In this document: in pieces, positions 15,700 to 24,389 of the stretch
Numbering within the stretch: the stretch's first letter is position 1
Layout of the letters: the number at the start of each line of letters is the position of its first letter
NCBI RefSeq assembly: GCF_014649755.1
Contig: NZ_BMTQ01000024.1
Coordinates: 1-64,000 of the forward strand
From: Streptomyces litmocidini
Lineage (GTDB): Bacteria; Actinomycetota; Actinomycetes; Streptomycetales; Streptomycetaceae
DNA: 64,000 bases
Direction of reading: 5' to 3'
Program-made: the position numbers and the translations under genes
Notes under the pieces: generated by a model
Told to the model about the DNA's origin: nothing
The model's input: the letters and a program-made list of their open reading frames with translations, nothing else
Databases searched by the model: none

Positions 15700-16248
15700 A
15701 TGCCCCGTCTGCCCCAGCTGACCGTCGAGACCGCCGACGAGGAGCAGCGCGAGCTGCTCGAAGGCACCCTCAAGCAGCTCGGCAAGCTGCCCAACCTGTA
15801 CGCCTCCCTCGCCAACGGCCCCGCCGCGCTCCGCGGTTACCTCGCCATGCGCGAGGCCCTCGTCGGCGGCAGCTTCAGCGCCCGGCAGCGCGAGCAGCTC
15901 GCGCTCTACATCGCGCAGCGCAACGACTGCACGTACTGCGTCTCCGCACACACCCTGCGCGGCGGCAAGGTCGGCCTGAGCGAGCAGGAACTGCTCGACA
16001 CCCGCCGCGGCGGCGACGCCGGCGACCCGCACATGGACCAGGTCCTCCGGTTCACCGGCGCCGTCATGGCGACCGGCGGCCGCGTCACCGACGAGGCCCT
16101 CGCCGACGCCCGCGCCGCCGGCGTGACCGACGCCGAGATCGCCGAGATCGTCGGCCACGTCGCGCTCAACGTGCTGTCGAACTTCTTCAATCACGTTGCG
16201 CAGCCGGACTTGGACTTTCCGTTGGTCCCGGCCCAGCTCGCCGAGTAG
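15700..16248 (+). CDS. carboxymuconolactone decarboxylase / AhpD-family protein
   Basis: A 182-residue alkylhydroperoxidase D-like protein with the CxxC-x3-H redox motif NDCTYCVSAHT near residue 75 and the helical CMD fold pattern around it. Members act as thiol-dependent peroxidases or related stress enzymes. The ATG at 15700 has AAGGAG upstream. It is regulated with the divergent TetR gene through the triple operator, and a strong terminator follows at 16266-16303. Confidence 0.85.
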   Translation: MPRLPQLTVETADEEQRELLEGTLKQLGKLPNLYASLANGPAALRGYLAMREALVGGSFSARQREQLALYIAQRNDCTYCVSAHTLRGGKVGLSEQELLDTRRGGDAGDPHMDQVLRFTGAVMATGGRVTDEALADARAAGVTDAEIAEIVGHVALNVLSNFFNHVAQPDLDFPLVPAQLAE

Positions 16249-16265
16249 AGTCCTTCGCGGCCGAG

Positions 16266-16303
16266 CAGGGGTGCCGGGCGCGAGGACGCGACCGGCACCC
16301 CTG
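16266..16303 (+). terminator. terminator hairpin after the AhpD-family gene
   Basis: CAGGGGTGCCGG (16266-16277) pairs perfectly with CCGGCACCCCTG (16292-16303), a 12-bp stem with a 14-nt loop, 18 bp after the stop codon. Confidence 0.75.
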
Positions 16304-16397
16304 CGGCTTGTACGGCCGACCGACCGGGGCGATCGAAGCGGGTGGACGACCAACCACCTGGTGCGGACTGCCGCCCGCGCGGCAGGGGGGAATTCAC

Positions 16398-17513
16398 GTG
16401 GACATCGACGCAAGAACCCTTCGGACCTTCCGAGAGGTGACGCTCACCGGGTCGTTCACCCAGGCGGCGCGACGCCTCGGATACTCGCAGTCCAGCGTCA
16501 CGGCACAGATGCGTGCCCTGGAGAGGCAGGTGGGCGAGCCCGTCTTCGAGCGGCTCCCCAACGGCGTCCGGCTCACCCGCGCCGGAACCGTCCTGCGCGA
16601 CTACGCGCGCCAGATCCTCACCCTCGTCGGCGAGATGGAGACGGCCCTGCGCCGGCCCGCGGCCAACCCGCCGCGCCTCACCATCGGCATCGTCCCCGCC
16701 CTCGCGTACGGGCAGCAGCTCGCCCGGGTCACCCACGTCGGGCGGCGGCTCCTCTCCGGCGTCCAGCTCGCCCTGCGCATCATGGGGACGGCCGAGGTCC
16801 ACGACGCCTTCCGGGCCGGCGCGATCGACGGCGCGCTCGTCCTCACCACCGTCGACGCCGACGACCCGGCCGACCTGCTGGGCGACCAGCCGTACGCCGA
16901 GCGCTCCGACGACCTGACGGAGATCCGGCTCCAGGAAGTCGAGTTCGTCCCCGTCACCGGCACCGGCCGGCGCCCCGGCGGCCACGGCCGGCAGGTCGTC
17001 ATCGCCGACCCCGACTGCCCCTCCCAGCGCTGGCTCCCCGAATTTCTCCGGCTCCGCTGCGACAGCCCGCCCGAGATCCACGAACTCGGCTCCATGGCGG
17101 GCGTCCGCGCCGCCACCCAGTCGGGCCTCGGCTGCGCCATGCTCCCCACGGCCCTCGCCGCCGACCACGAGGAGGCCGGTGGCCTGCGCCCCCTCCCCGG
17201 CGTGCCGCGGATGCGCTGGAACGCCTCCCTGATCCTGGGCCGCCACGACACCCGGCCCGCCGTCGACCGGCAGAACCTGACGGAGACGCTCCGCCAGGCC
17301 ACCGCCCTCGGCCGCGCCGTCCACCCGGCCGCACCCGCGGTCGGCGTCCTCGAAGGCAACGTCCTCGAAGGCAATGCGCTCGACGACGACGTCATCGAGG
17401 CCGGTGCGCTCGACACCGGTGCGCTCGGCGGCGGCGCGCTCGACACCGGTGTCCTCGGCGGCGGTGTCCTCGGCGGCGGGGCCACCGCCCCCGGCCCGAG
17501 CATCGCCTCCTGA
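16398..17513 (+). CDS. LysR-family regulator with a repetitive C-terminal tail
   Basis: A 371-residue LysR-type regulator. The N-terminal winged HTH covers residues 1-60 (FREVTLTGSFTQAARRLGYS, QSSVTAQMRALERQVGEPVF) and the periplasmic-binding-like effector domain covers about 90-300. The normal family ends near residue 300-310; here a tail follows made of nine [AV]-[LI]-x-x-x units from 15-bp tandem repeats. The GTG at 16398-16400 follows an AGGGGGG run. No obvious target gene adjoins; the next plus-strand gene is over 1 kb away. Confidence 0.85.
   Translation: MDIDARTLRTFREVTLTGSFTQAARRLGYSQSSVTAQMRALERQVGEPVFERLPNGVRLTRAGTVLRDYARQILTLVGEMETALRRPAANPPRLTIGIVPALAYGQQLARVTHVGRRLLSGVQLALRIMGTAEVHDAFRAGAIDGALVLTTVDADDPADLLGDQPYAERSDDLTEIRLQEVEFVPVTGTGRRPGGHGRQVVIADPDCPSQRWLPEFLRLRCDSPPEIHELGSMAGVRAATQSGLGCAMLPTALAADHEEAGGLRPLPGVPRMRWNASLILGRHDTRPAVDRQNLTETLRQATALGRAVHPAAPAVGVLEGNVLEGNALDDDVIEAGALDTGALGGGALDTGVLGGGVLGGGATAPGPSIAS
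17346..17480 (+). repeat. nine 15-bp coding repeats in the LysR gene
   Basis: Units of the type GTCCTCGAAGGCAAC or GCGCTCGACACCGGT repeat nine times without interruption, encoding VLEGN, ALDTG, ALGGG and VLGGG-type pentapeptides. The register (A-L adjacent) is not that of classical A-D/N-L-x-x pentapeptide repeat proteins. Confidence 0.85.
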
Positions 17514-17534
17514 CCCCTCACGGGTCTCCCGGCC

Positions 17535-17610
17535 GGTGCCACGGCGCACCGCCGGCTCCCCGGCCCACCCCCGACCGGGGCCGACGGGAGCGGCGGCGCG
17601 CCGTGGCACC
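17535..17610. terminator. long inverted repeat between convergent genes
   Basis: GGTGCCACGGCGC (17535-17547) continues inward and pairs with GCGCCGTGGCACC (17598-17610). The arms total about 23 bp with one mismatch and one bulge, around a roughly 30-nt loop. It lies between the ends of the LysR (+) and Lrp (-) genes and fits a bidirectional terminator. Confidence 0.65.
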
Positions 17611-17633
17611 CTCCCTCCCCCCGGTCCGGCGCC

Positions 17634-18728
17634 TCAGAGTCCGGGCAGCCCCAGTCCGACCCGGCCCGTGGCCCGACCGTGCTCGTCGAGGAGCCAGCTC
17701 ATGCGCTTGGGGGAGTGCAGGGCCACCGTCCGGTCCCGCACCTCAAGGGCCGGGAAGCGCTCCGCGAGCTGCGCCTCGAAGGGGTCCACCGCCCCGAGCC
17801 CGTGCAGCCAGACCAGCACGAGCAGGTTGTACGGACCGCTGACCGAGACGCACATCCGCACCTGTTCGAGGCGGGCCAGCGCGTTGCCCGTCCGCTCCAG
17901 GAGCGCGTGCGGCACCGACGTCCGGTAGATCACCATCGTGGACAGCCCCGCCAGCGGGTGCGCCAGGTCGCAGCGCAAGGTGATGTCCCCGTCGCGGATC
18001 AGGCGCTGGAGCCGGCGCCGCGCGGTGTGCTCGCTCATGCCCGTGAGCGCGCCGAGCTCCCCGTACCCGAGCCGCCCGTCGGCACCCAGCGCGGTCACCA
18101 GCGCCTGGTCCCCGGGCGCGGGGCGCGCGTGCAGGTGCGTGCTGTACGTCCGGGGCCGGGCGACGGCGCCCGGCTCGCCGAGCCCGGCCCGTTCCGCCGG
18201 GTTCATCGCCCGCATCCGCCAGTCCCGCCCCTCCCCGTACAGCGTCATGCCGAGCCGGGTCCGGGTGGAACGGACGCCGCGCAGCCCGCCGATCCCGGTG
18301 TGCACCGCGCGGCCCAGGGACGGCAGGTCCGGGGCGGCGACGGAGAGGAACAGGTCGAAGTCCCCGGCCGTCTCGTCGACGCTGAACACCCACGGCAGCG
18401 CCGTGACCGCCGCGCTCACCCGGTCGAAGGCGCGCGGCCGGCACCGCACCTCCACGTAGGCGACCGTGGCCGTCTTCGCCGCGTCGTACGCCGTGACCCA
18501 GGCGAGCCCCTCGGCGCGGAGCCGTTCGAAGCGCCGGGCGGCCGTGGTCGGGTTCACGCCGAGGGCCCGCCCGATCCGCGTCCACGGAGCCCGGGGGGCG
18601 GCCTGGAGGGCGTCGACCAGCGCCAGATCCAGCTCGGAGAAGGCCGCCGTGGAGCCTCCGGTGCGGGAAACCGGCGGAACGGCGCTTCCGAAGACGCTTT
18701 CCGGCAATTCCGGGGGGACCTCGCTCAC
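17634..18728 (-). CDS. two-domain Lrp/AsnC-family transcriptional regulator
   Basis: A 364-residue protein with two consecutive Lrp/AsnC modules. The first HTH is around residues 30-85 (RIGRALGVNPTTAARRFERL), the second around 210-260 (LGALTGMSEHTARRRLQRL), each followed by an alpha-beta ligand segment. Double-length Lrp proteins are common in streptomycetes. It starts at a GTG and is divergent from an MFS transporter-M20 peptidase pair, which it probably controls in response to an amino acid or acyl amino acid. TTCCGGCC direct repeats 20 bp apart lie in the shared promoter region. Confidence 0.85.
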   Translation of the reverse strand: MSEVPPELPESVFGSAVPPVSRTGGSTAAFSELDLALVDALQAAPRAPWTRIGRALGVNPTTAARRFERLRAEGLAWVTAYDAAKTATVAYVEVRCRPRAFDRVSAAVTALPWVFSVDETAGDFDLFLSVAAPDLPSLGRAVHTGIGGLRGVRSTRTRLGMTLYGEGRDWRMRAMNPAERAGLGEPGAVARPRTYSTHLHARPAPGDQALVTALGADGRLGYGELGALTGMSEHTARRRLQRLIRDGDITLRCDLAHPLAGLSTMVIYRTSVPHALLERTGNALARLEQVRMCVSVSGPYNLLVLVWLHGLGAVDPFEAQLAERFPALEVRDRTVALHSPKRMSWLLDEHGRATGRVGLGLPGL

Positions 18729-18748
18729 GGACCGGATCGTAGGGGCAC

Positions 18749-18776
18749 TTCCGGCCGGACCACCAGTGTTCCGGCC
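18749..18776. promoter_or_regulatory. direct repeats in the Lrp/MFS divergent promoter
   Basis: TTCCGGCC at 18749-18756 and again at 18769-18776, 20 bp apart (about two helical turns), in the 66-bp gap between the two starts. Candidate Lrp-type binding sites. Confidence 0.35.
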
Positions 18777-18794
18777 ACCGGTGAGAGGAGTACC

Positions 18795-20069
18795 GTGCCT
18801 GCTCCACCCCTTCCCCCGCTCACTGCGGTGCCGTCCGCGCACCGCAGGACCGTCCGGCTCACGGTCGTCCTGCTCTTCGCGGCCTGGCTGGTCGACTACG
18901 CCGACCGGCTCGTGATCAACCTCGTCCTGCCGTCCATCGGCGCCGAGTTCGACCTCGACCGCACGCGGCAGGGCCTCGTCGTCTCCGCCTTCTTCCTCGC
19001 CTACGCCCTCTGCCAGATCCCCGGCGGCCTGCTCGCCGACCGCTTCGGCGGCCGGCGGGTGACCCTCTGGGCGCTGCTCGCGTGGTCGGTCTTCACCGCC
19101 CTCACCGGCTTCGCCTGGTCGTTCGCGGTCCTGCTCGCCCTGCGCTTCGCCTTCGGCGTCGCCGAAGGCGTCTTCCCGCCGGCCTCCATGAAGGTCCTGG
19201 TCGAGCGCACCCCGCCCGAGGAGCGCAGCAGCGCCAACGGGGCGGTGATGAGCTCCAACGCCCTGGCCGCCGTCCTCACGCCCCTCGCCGTCGCCCCGCT
19301 CGTCGCCGCCTTCGGCTGGCGCTCGGCCTTCTGGTCGACCGCCGCCCTCGGGGTCCTCGCCCTCGTCGCCGTACGCCTCCTGCTCCCGGCCCCGCTGCCC
19401 CGCACGGAAGACGCGGAGGTCCCGCGGCCGGCCCTCCGCGCCGTCCTGCGCAAGGGCGTCCTGTGGCGCTTCGCCCTCATGATGTGCGGTTACAACACCA
19501 TCATCTGGGGCCTCAACACCTGGGTCCCCTCGTACCTGAGCGAGGAGCACGGCGTCTCCCTCACCGAGGCCGGAGCGCTCGTCGCCGTCCCCGCGCTCGG
19601 CGCCGCGCTCGCCACCGTCCTCGGCGGACGGCTCTCCGACCGGCTCGGCGGCCGGCACCGCCTGATCGTCGTCCCCGGCATGACCGTCTCCGCCGTCGCC
19701 CTGCTCCTCATGGCGAACACGCCGTCCCTCACCGGCTTCGTCGTCCTCGGCACCGTCGCCGTCTTCGCCGCCTCCCTCGCGTACATGCCGATCTTCGCCG
19801 TCCCCCTCGCCGGCCTCGCCTCGGAGTACGTGGGCGTCGGCAGCGCCGTCGTCATCCTCGGCGGCCAGATCGCCGGCATGGTCGCCCCGCCCGTCATGGG
19901 CGCGCTCGCCGACGCCTTCTCCTTCCACGTCGCCTTCGGCTTCCTCGTCCTCGGCGCGGTGATCGCCGCCGTCATGGCGTGCCTGACCCCGCAGGACGCC
20001 GACGCCTTCCGTGCGGCCGCCGACCGCGCCCCCCTCCCCTCCCGCACCGCAAAGGAAGCCCTCGCATGA
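18795..20069 (+). CDS. MFS transporter (anion:cation symporter-like)
   Basis: A 424-residue major facilitator protein with twelve hydrophobic segments. The first helix region has WLVDYADRLVINLVLPSIG and the first cytoplasmic loop GGLLADRFGGRR, as in the metabolite:proton symporter group (the D-galactonate/phthalate-like branch). The GTG is preceded by AGAGGAG. Its stop overlaps the ATG of the M20 peptidase gene (ATGA), so uptake and hydrolysis of the same compound is likely, for instance an N-acyl amino acid. Confidence 0.85.
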   Translation: MPAPPLPPLTAVPSAHRRTVRLTVVLLFAAWLVDYADRLVINLVLPSIGAEFDLDRTRQGLVVSAFFLAYALCQIPGGLLADRFGGRRVTLWALLAWSVFTALTGFAWSFAVLLALRFAFGVAEGVFPPASMKVLVERTPPEERSSANGAVMSSNALAAVLTPLAVAPLVAAFGWRSAFWSTAALGVLALVAVRLLLPAPLPRTEDAEVPRPALRAVLRKGVLWRFALMMCGYNTIIWGLNTWVPSYLSEEHGVSLTEAGALVAVPALGAALATVLGGRLSDRLGGRHRLIVVPGMTVSAVALLLMANTPSLTGFVVLGTVAVFAASLAYMPIFAVPLAGLASEYVGVGSAVVILGGQIAGMVAPPVMGALADAFSFHVAFGFLVLGAVIAAVMACLTPQDADAFRAAADRAPLPSRTAKEALA

Positions 20070-21352
20070 CCGCCGACACGGCACTCGCCCCCCTCCTCTC
20101 CGGCCTCGACGCCCGCCTGCCCGACCTGCGCGCCCTCTACGAGGACCTGCACGCCCACCCCGAGCTGTCGTTCCAGGAGTTCCGCACCGCGGGCGTCGTC
20201 GCCGAGCGGCTCCGCGCGCAGGGCTGGCAGGTCACCGAGGGCGTCGGCCGCACCGGCGTCGTCGGCGTCCTCGCCAACGGCCCCGGCCCCGTCGTGCTGC
20301 TCCGCGCCGACATGGACGCCCTCCCCGTCAAGGAGGAGACCGGACTGCCCTACGCCTCCACCGCGACCGGCACCGACCCCGACGGCCACGAGGTGCCCGT
20401 CATGCACGCCTGCGGGCACGACATGCACGTCACCTGTCTGCTCGGCGCCACCGACCGGCTCGCCGCCCACCGGGACGCCTGGCGCGGCACCGTCGTCGCC
20501 GTCTTCCAGCCCGCCGAGGAGGTCGGCGGCGCGCCCGCCATGATCGAGGACGGCTTCCTCGACCGCTTCCCGCGCGCCGAGGTGTGCCTCGCCCAGCACG
20601 TCGCCCCGGCCCCCGTCGGCTTCCTCGGCACCCGGCCGGGTCCCGTGATGGCCGCGTCCGACAGCTTCCGGGTGACCCTCTTCGGGCGCGGCGGCCACGG
20701 CTCCACGCCCGAGACGGCCGTGGACCCCGTGGTGATGGCGGCCGCGGTCGTCATGCGGCTGCAGACCGTGGTCTCCCGGGAGATCGGAGCCTCGCAGACG
20801 GCGGTCGTGACCGTCGGATCGCTGCACGCCGGGACGAAGGAGAACATCATCCCGGACACCGCCGAACTGAAGGTCAACATCCGCTCGACCACTCCGGCGG
20901 TGCGCGACCGGATCCTCGCCGCCGTCGAGCGGATCGTCCGTGCGGAGGCCGCCGCCTCGGGCGCCCCGAAGGAGCCCGAGATCGTCCCGCTCAACTCCTT
21001 CCCGGTCACCGTGAACGACGCCTCCGCCACCGCCGTCGTCCAGGCCGCCCTCACCGAAGCCCTCGGCGAGGGACACGTCTTCACCCTTTCCCGGACGATC
21101 ACCGGCAGCGAGGACTTCGGCGTCTTCGGGACCGCCCTCGGCGCCCCTTCCGTCTTCTGGCACTTCGGCGGCGCCGACCCCGCCCTGTACGCGGACGTCG
21201 ACCCCGACTCCCTCCTGGAGGACGGCCTTCCCGACACCGTCCCCGCCAACCACTCCCCGCACTTCGCCCCCGTTCCCGGCCCGACGATCCCCCTCGGCGT
21301 GACCGCCCTCCTCGCGGCCGCCGCGCCGTGGCTGACGAAGCGGCCGGAGTGA
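20066..21352 (+). CDS. M20-family amidohydrolase (hippurate/N-acyl amino acid hydrolase-like)
   Basis: A 428-residue metallopeptidase of the M20D type. Visible metal ligands are in HACGHDMHV and PAEEVGG, with LLRADMDALPV near residue 75 and the dimerisation lid insert starting around GRGGHGS. These enzymes cleave N-acyl or N-aroyl amino acids and auxin-type conjugates in the cytoplasm. It is translationally coupled to the MFS gene and presumably under the divergent Lrp regulator. Substrate not determinable. Confidence 0.85.
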   Translation: MTADTALAPLLSGLDARLPDLRALYEDLHAHPELSFQEFRTAGVVAERLRAQGWQVTEGVGRTGVVGVLANGPGPVVLLRADMDALPVKEETGLPYASTATGTDPDGHEVPVMHACGHDMHVTCLLGATDRLAAHRDAWRGTVVAVFQPAEEVGGAPAMIEDGFLDRFPRAEVCLAQHVAPAPVGFLGTRPGPVMAASDSFRVTLFGRGGHGSTPETAVDPVVMAAAVVMRLQTVVSREIGASQTAVVTVGSLHAGTKENIIPDTAELKVNIRSTTPAVRDRILAAVERIVRAEAAASGAPKEPEIVPLNSFPVTVNDASATAVVQAALTEALGEGHVFTLSRTITGSEDFGVFGTALGAPSVFWHFGGADPALYADVDPDSLLEDGLPDTVPANHSPHFAPVPGPTIPLGVTALLAAAAPWLTKRPE

Positions 21353-21358
21353 GGGGGG

Positions 21359-22582
21359 TCAGCCGGCCGTCGCCCCGTACCGGGCGAGCAGGCGGGCCCG
21401 GCGGGACGGCTGGAGGTTCGCCCGGGTCACGTCCCCGTCGTAGTGGGCCAGGACCCGGGGGTCCATGACGCGGCGCCAGAGCGGGGGCACGTACGCGAGG
21501 ACGATCATCCCCGCGTACCCCGTCGGCATCTCGGGGGCCTCGTCGAAGTGGCGCAGCGACTGGTAGCGCCGGGTGGGGTTCGCGTGGTGGTCGCTGTGCC
21601 GCTGGAGGTGGTAGAGGAAGACGTTCGAGGCGACGTTGTCGCTGTTCCAGCTGTGGCGCGGGGCGCACCGCTCGTACCGTCCGCTCGCGGTGCGCTCCCG
21701 CTTGAGGCCGTAGTGCTCGGTGTAGTTGATGACCTCCAGCAGGCAGAAGCCGAAGACCGCCTGGATCGCGAGGTACGGCAGGACGCCCGGCCCGAAGGCG
21801 AGCGCGAGCCCCGTGAAGAGCGCGAACGACAGCGCCCAGGAGCCGAGGACCGTGTTGCGCGGGCTCCACGCGGACCGGCCCCGGCGGGCGAGCCGGCGCT
21901 TCTCCAGCCGCCAGGCCGAGGCGAGGCTGCCGAGGACGGTCCGGGGCAGGAAGCGCCAGAAGCTCTCGCCGAGCCGGGCGCTCGCCGGGTCCTCGGGAGT
22001 GGCGACGCGGATGTGGTGGCCGTGGTTGTGCTCGACGTAGAAGTGGCCGTACCAGGTCTGGGCGAGCGCGATCCGGGAGAGCCGGCGCTCCAGGGCCTCC
22101 GCCTTGTGTCCCAGCTCGTGGGCGGTGTTGATGGCGATGCCGGCGACCCCGCCGAGGGTGAACGTCAGCCCGATCCTGTCCACGGGGGCGAGGTCGCCCC
22201 GGGTGATCAGCCAGCAGCCGAGGACGAGGCCGGCGTACTGGAGGGGGAGGTAGAGGTAGGTGCACCACCGGTAGTAACGGTCCTGTTCCAGGTGGGCGAT
22301 CGCGCTGTCCGGAGGGTTGGCGGAGTCCTTGCCCATCAGGTGGTCGACGACCGGGAAGACCACGTACAGGACGAGGATCCCGGTCCACCAGAAGACGCGG
22401 AGCCCGGTGGCGTTCACCAGTCCCCAGGAGAGGAAGGGGAAGGCCGGGATGAGCAGGCCGAGCAACCAGAGCCAGCGCTTGGGGTCGCGCCAGGCGGCGG
22501 GGGCTTCGGGGGCGTCGCTGTGCAGGGCCAAGACCGGCTCCTCGGAGAGGTGGACACTTCGCTTGCCTACTGTCCAGTTCAT
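21359..22582 (-). CDS. alkB: AlkB-type membrane-bound alkane 1-monooxygenase
   Basis: A 407-residue integral membrane di-iron hydroxylase. The histidine boxes are present as HELGHK, HNHGHH, NYTEHYGL and LQRHSDHH, with about six hydrophobic segments. It should hydroxylate terminal carbons of medium-chain alkanes using rubredoxin as electron donor. Rubredoxin and rubredoxin reductase genes, which usually follow alkB in actinobacteria, are absent here; the gene ends 6 bp from the convergent M20 gene. It is divergent from a TetR gene with a shared inverted repeat. Confidence 0.92.
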   Translation of the reverse strand: MNWTVGKRSVHLSEEPVLALHSDAPEAPAAWRDPKRWLWLLGLLIPAFPFLSWGLVNATGLRVFWWTGILVLYVVFPVVDHLMGKDSANPPDSAIAHLEQDRYYRWCTYLYLPLQYAGLVLGCWLITRGDLAPVDRIGLTFTLGGVAGIAINTAHELGHKAEALERRLSRIALAQTWYGHFYVEHNHGHHIRVATPEDPASARLGESFWRFLPRTVLGSLASAWRLEKRRLARRGRSAWSPRNTVLGSWALSFALFTGLALAFGPGVLPYLAIQAVFGFCLLEVINYTEHYGLKRERTASGRYERCAPRHSWNSDNVASNVFLYHLQRHSDHHANPTRRYQSLRHFDEAPEMPTGYAGMIVLAYVPPLWRRVMDPRVLAHYDGDVTRANLQPSRRARLLARYGATAG

Positions 22583-22620
22583 AGACGGATCGGCAGTGGA
22601 ACGTCAATGCCCTGGACAGT
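22569..22620. promoter_or_regulatory. widely spaced inverted repeat between alkB and its TetR gene
   Basis: ACTGTCCAG (22569-22577) and CTGGACAGT (22612-22620) are perfect 9-bp inverted copies 34 bp apart. The first overlaps the alkB start, the second is 25 bp from the TetR start. Probably two sites for the TetR protein, one per promoter. Confidence 0.55.
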
Positions 22621-22645
22621 GACCGGTGGATAAAGTGGGGGCACG

Positions 22646-23242
22646 ATGACACGTTTCCGCGAGAGTGTTCGGTCCCTCCTGCGCGAGCAGGTGCTCGACG
22701 CCGCCTACCGGCTCGTCGCCGCCGACGGCTGGGGCGGGCTGCGCATGGCCGCCATCGCGCGGGCCGCCGGCATCAGCCGCCAGACGCTCTACAACGAGTT
22801 CGGCTCCAAGGAGGCCATCGGCAACGCCCTGGTCCAGCGCGAGCTGGAGGGCTTCCTCGTGGGGATCCAGCGGGAACTCGACGCGCATCGGGGCGAGCTG
22901 GAGGCGGCAGCGGCGGCGGGCGTCGGCTACACGCTCCAGCAGGCCGTGGACAACCCCCTCGTCAAGAGCGTCCTGCTCGCGGCGCGCGGCGGCGAGGACG
23001 ACCTCCTCGCCTACCTCACGACCCGCCCGGAGCCGGTCTTCGGCACGGCGATGGCGATGCTCGACGCGTACGCGGCCGAGGCCTGGCCCGACGTCGACGA
23101 GGAGTCCCGGGGGCTCGCCGTCGAGACGATCGTGCGGCTCACCGTCAGCCACATCGTCCAGCCCGTGGCCTCGCCGGAGGAGTCGGCCCGGCGCATCGCC
23201 AGGATCACGGCACGGATCGCCCACCCGGGCGGCCGCGCCTGA
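22646..23242 (+). CDS. TetR-family regulator of alkB
   Basis: A 198-residue TetR protein. HTH: REQVLDAAYRLVAADGWGGLRM and AGISRQTLYNEFGSKEA; the QTLYNEF form is shared with TetR regulators found beside alkane monooxygenase genes. The ATG at 22646 has GTGGGGG upstream. Divergence from alkB across 63 bp, with a shared inverted repeat, indicates local control of alkane oxidation. The ligand is inferred to be a fatty acid or alkane-derived compound. Confidence 0.85.
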   Translation: MTRFRESVRSLLREQVLDAAYRLVAADGWGGLRMAAIARAAGISRQTLYNEFGSKEAIGNALVQRELEGFLVGIQRELDAHRGELEAAAAAGVGYTLQQAVDNPLVKSVLLAARGGEDDLLAYLTTRPEPVFGTAMAMLDAYAAEAWPDVDEESRGLAVETIVRLTVSHIVQPVASPEESARRIARITARIAHPGGRA

Positions 23243-23494
23243 GGTGCGCCCCGCGCCCGGCGGGCCGGTGGTCGGCGGGCCGGCGGTCGGGAAAGGGGCG
23301 AGGCCCGCCGTCGGACACGGGGGACATCCGGCAACGGGCCTCTGTTGAATATTGTACGAGATCGTCGGGCTGCTCCGTGCACCCGGCGGCGGTGGCGAGG
23401 GGCCGGCCGACGGGGTACACCTCCCCTGAGACGCGGAAACGGCCACGGGCCGGACACCCCCGACCGCGTCGACGGCGACGACGAGGAGGTCGCA

Positions 23495-23701
23495 GTGGAA
23501 GGCAGGAGCACAGGGTTCGTGCAGTCCTTCAACCGACTCGGCGGGTACGGCTTCGTCGTCCCCGTGGGCTCCGAGGAACAGGTGTACTTCAGCGCCGAGG
23601 ACATCGAGGGCGCGCAGCGGACGGTCTCCGAGGGGCAGCAGGTCTCCTTCGTCCTGGTCCTCGGCGAGGGCCGCTTCGAGGCGAAGGAACTGCGCCTCTG
23701 A
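23495..23701 (+). CDS. small cold-shock-domain protein
   Basis: A 68-residue single CSD protein. The RNP1-like stretch is NRLGGYGFVVP and the RNP2 counterpart is QVYFSAEDIEG, so both nucleic-acid-binding motifs are recognisable but diverged from the usual GxGFI and VFVHxS forms. Family members bind single-stranded RNA or DNA. The GTG start has a perfect GAGGAGGT ribosome site at good spacing. It is monocistronic. Confidence 0.8.
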   Translation: MEGRSTGFVQSFNRLGGYGFVVPVGSEEQVYFSAEDIEGAQRTVSEGQQVSFVLVLGEGRFEAKELRL

Positions 23702-23990
23702 CCCCGGCCGGCCCCCGGCCCCCGGCACCCCGGGGACCGGCCGACCCGCCGGGCCGCGGTCCGGGCCGGAGCCGCCGGCCCCTCGGGCCGTGACCCGGCC
23801 CGGGTCCGCGAGGGCCGCCGTGCCGTGGCCCGGCCCGGGGCGACGGGTTCGTGACGCCGTGCTCCCGGCCGGGACCGCCGGGAGCCCCCACCCGTTTCCC
23901 GGGCACGGTGGGCGCATGTCCGCATCCGGGCCCGCGCCCGTGGAACCCGTAGCCGCCCGTCCGCGCGAGCGGACCCCGGGGCACGTGAAC

Positions 23991-24253
23991 TCGCGGCGGC
24001 GGACGAGGTGTCCGGCCTGCTCGCCGACCCGCCCCGACTCCCTCCGGTGTGGCCGCCCACCCGGGGCGAGGCCGACGTCGGCGCCCTGACCGAGGCGTGC
24101 GGGGCCGCACGTCCGGCCGTCGGCCGGCACCTCGCCGAACTGCGCCTCGGCGGGCTCGTCACGACCCGCAAGGAGGGCCGCCGGGTCGTGTACGCCGTGC
24201 CGGACGGTCACCCGAAGCGCCTGGTCCCGGCGGGAGCGCGCCTGCCGCAGCGG
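23991..24253 (+). pseudogene. decayed ArsR-family regulator
   Basis: Reading from about 23991, the product contains LLADPPRLPPVWPPTRGEAD, then VGALTEACGAARPAVGRHLA and TTRKEGRRVVYAVPDGH. This matches the ArsR winged helix, but conserved positions are altered (LADPTRL reads LADPPRL, SQHL reads GRHL). No start codon or N-terminal part fits in frame (the first is a GTG at 24008 inside the domain), and the C-terminus runs into unrelated Arg/Pro-rich sequence. The rest of 23702-24389 shows nothing recognisable. Confidence 0.6.
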
Positions 24254-24389
24254 CGCGGTCGGCCCGGCTCCGACCGGCGGCGGCCGTCGTTCTCCGGCGG
24301 GGCGGACACCGCGGCCCGACCGACCGCGAACGGCGGCCCCGAACGCCGACGGGACGGGATCGGGGGAAGGGCGGCGGCGGAAGCACGAC

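Noticed and set aside
23377..23793. Overlapping frame across the cold-shock gene
   Set aside because: Its product is low-complexity Arg/Pro sequence, while the other frame encodes a recognisable cold-shock domain with a perfect ribosome site.
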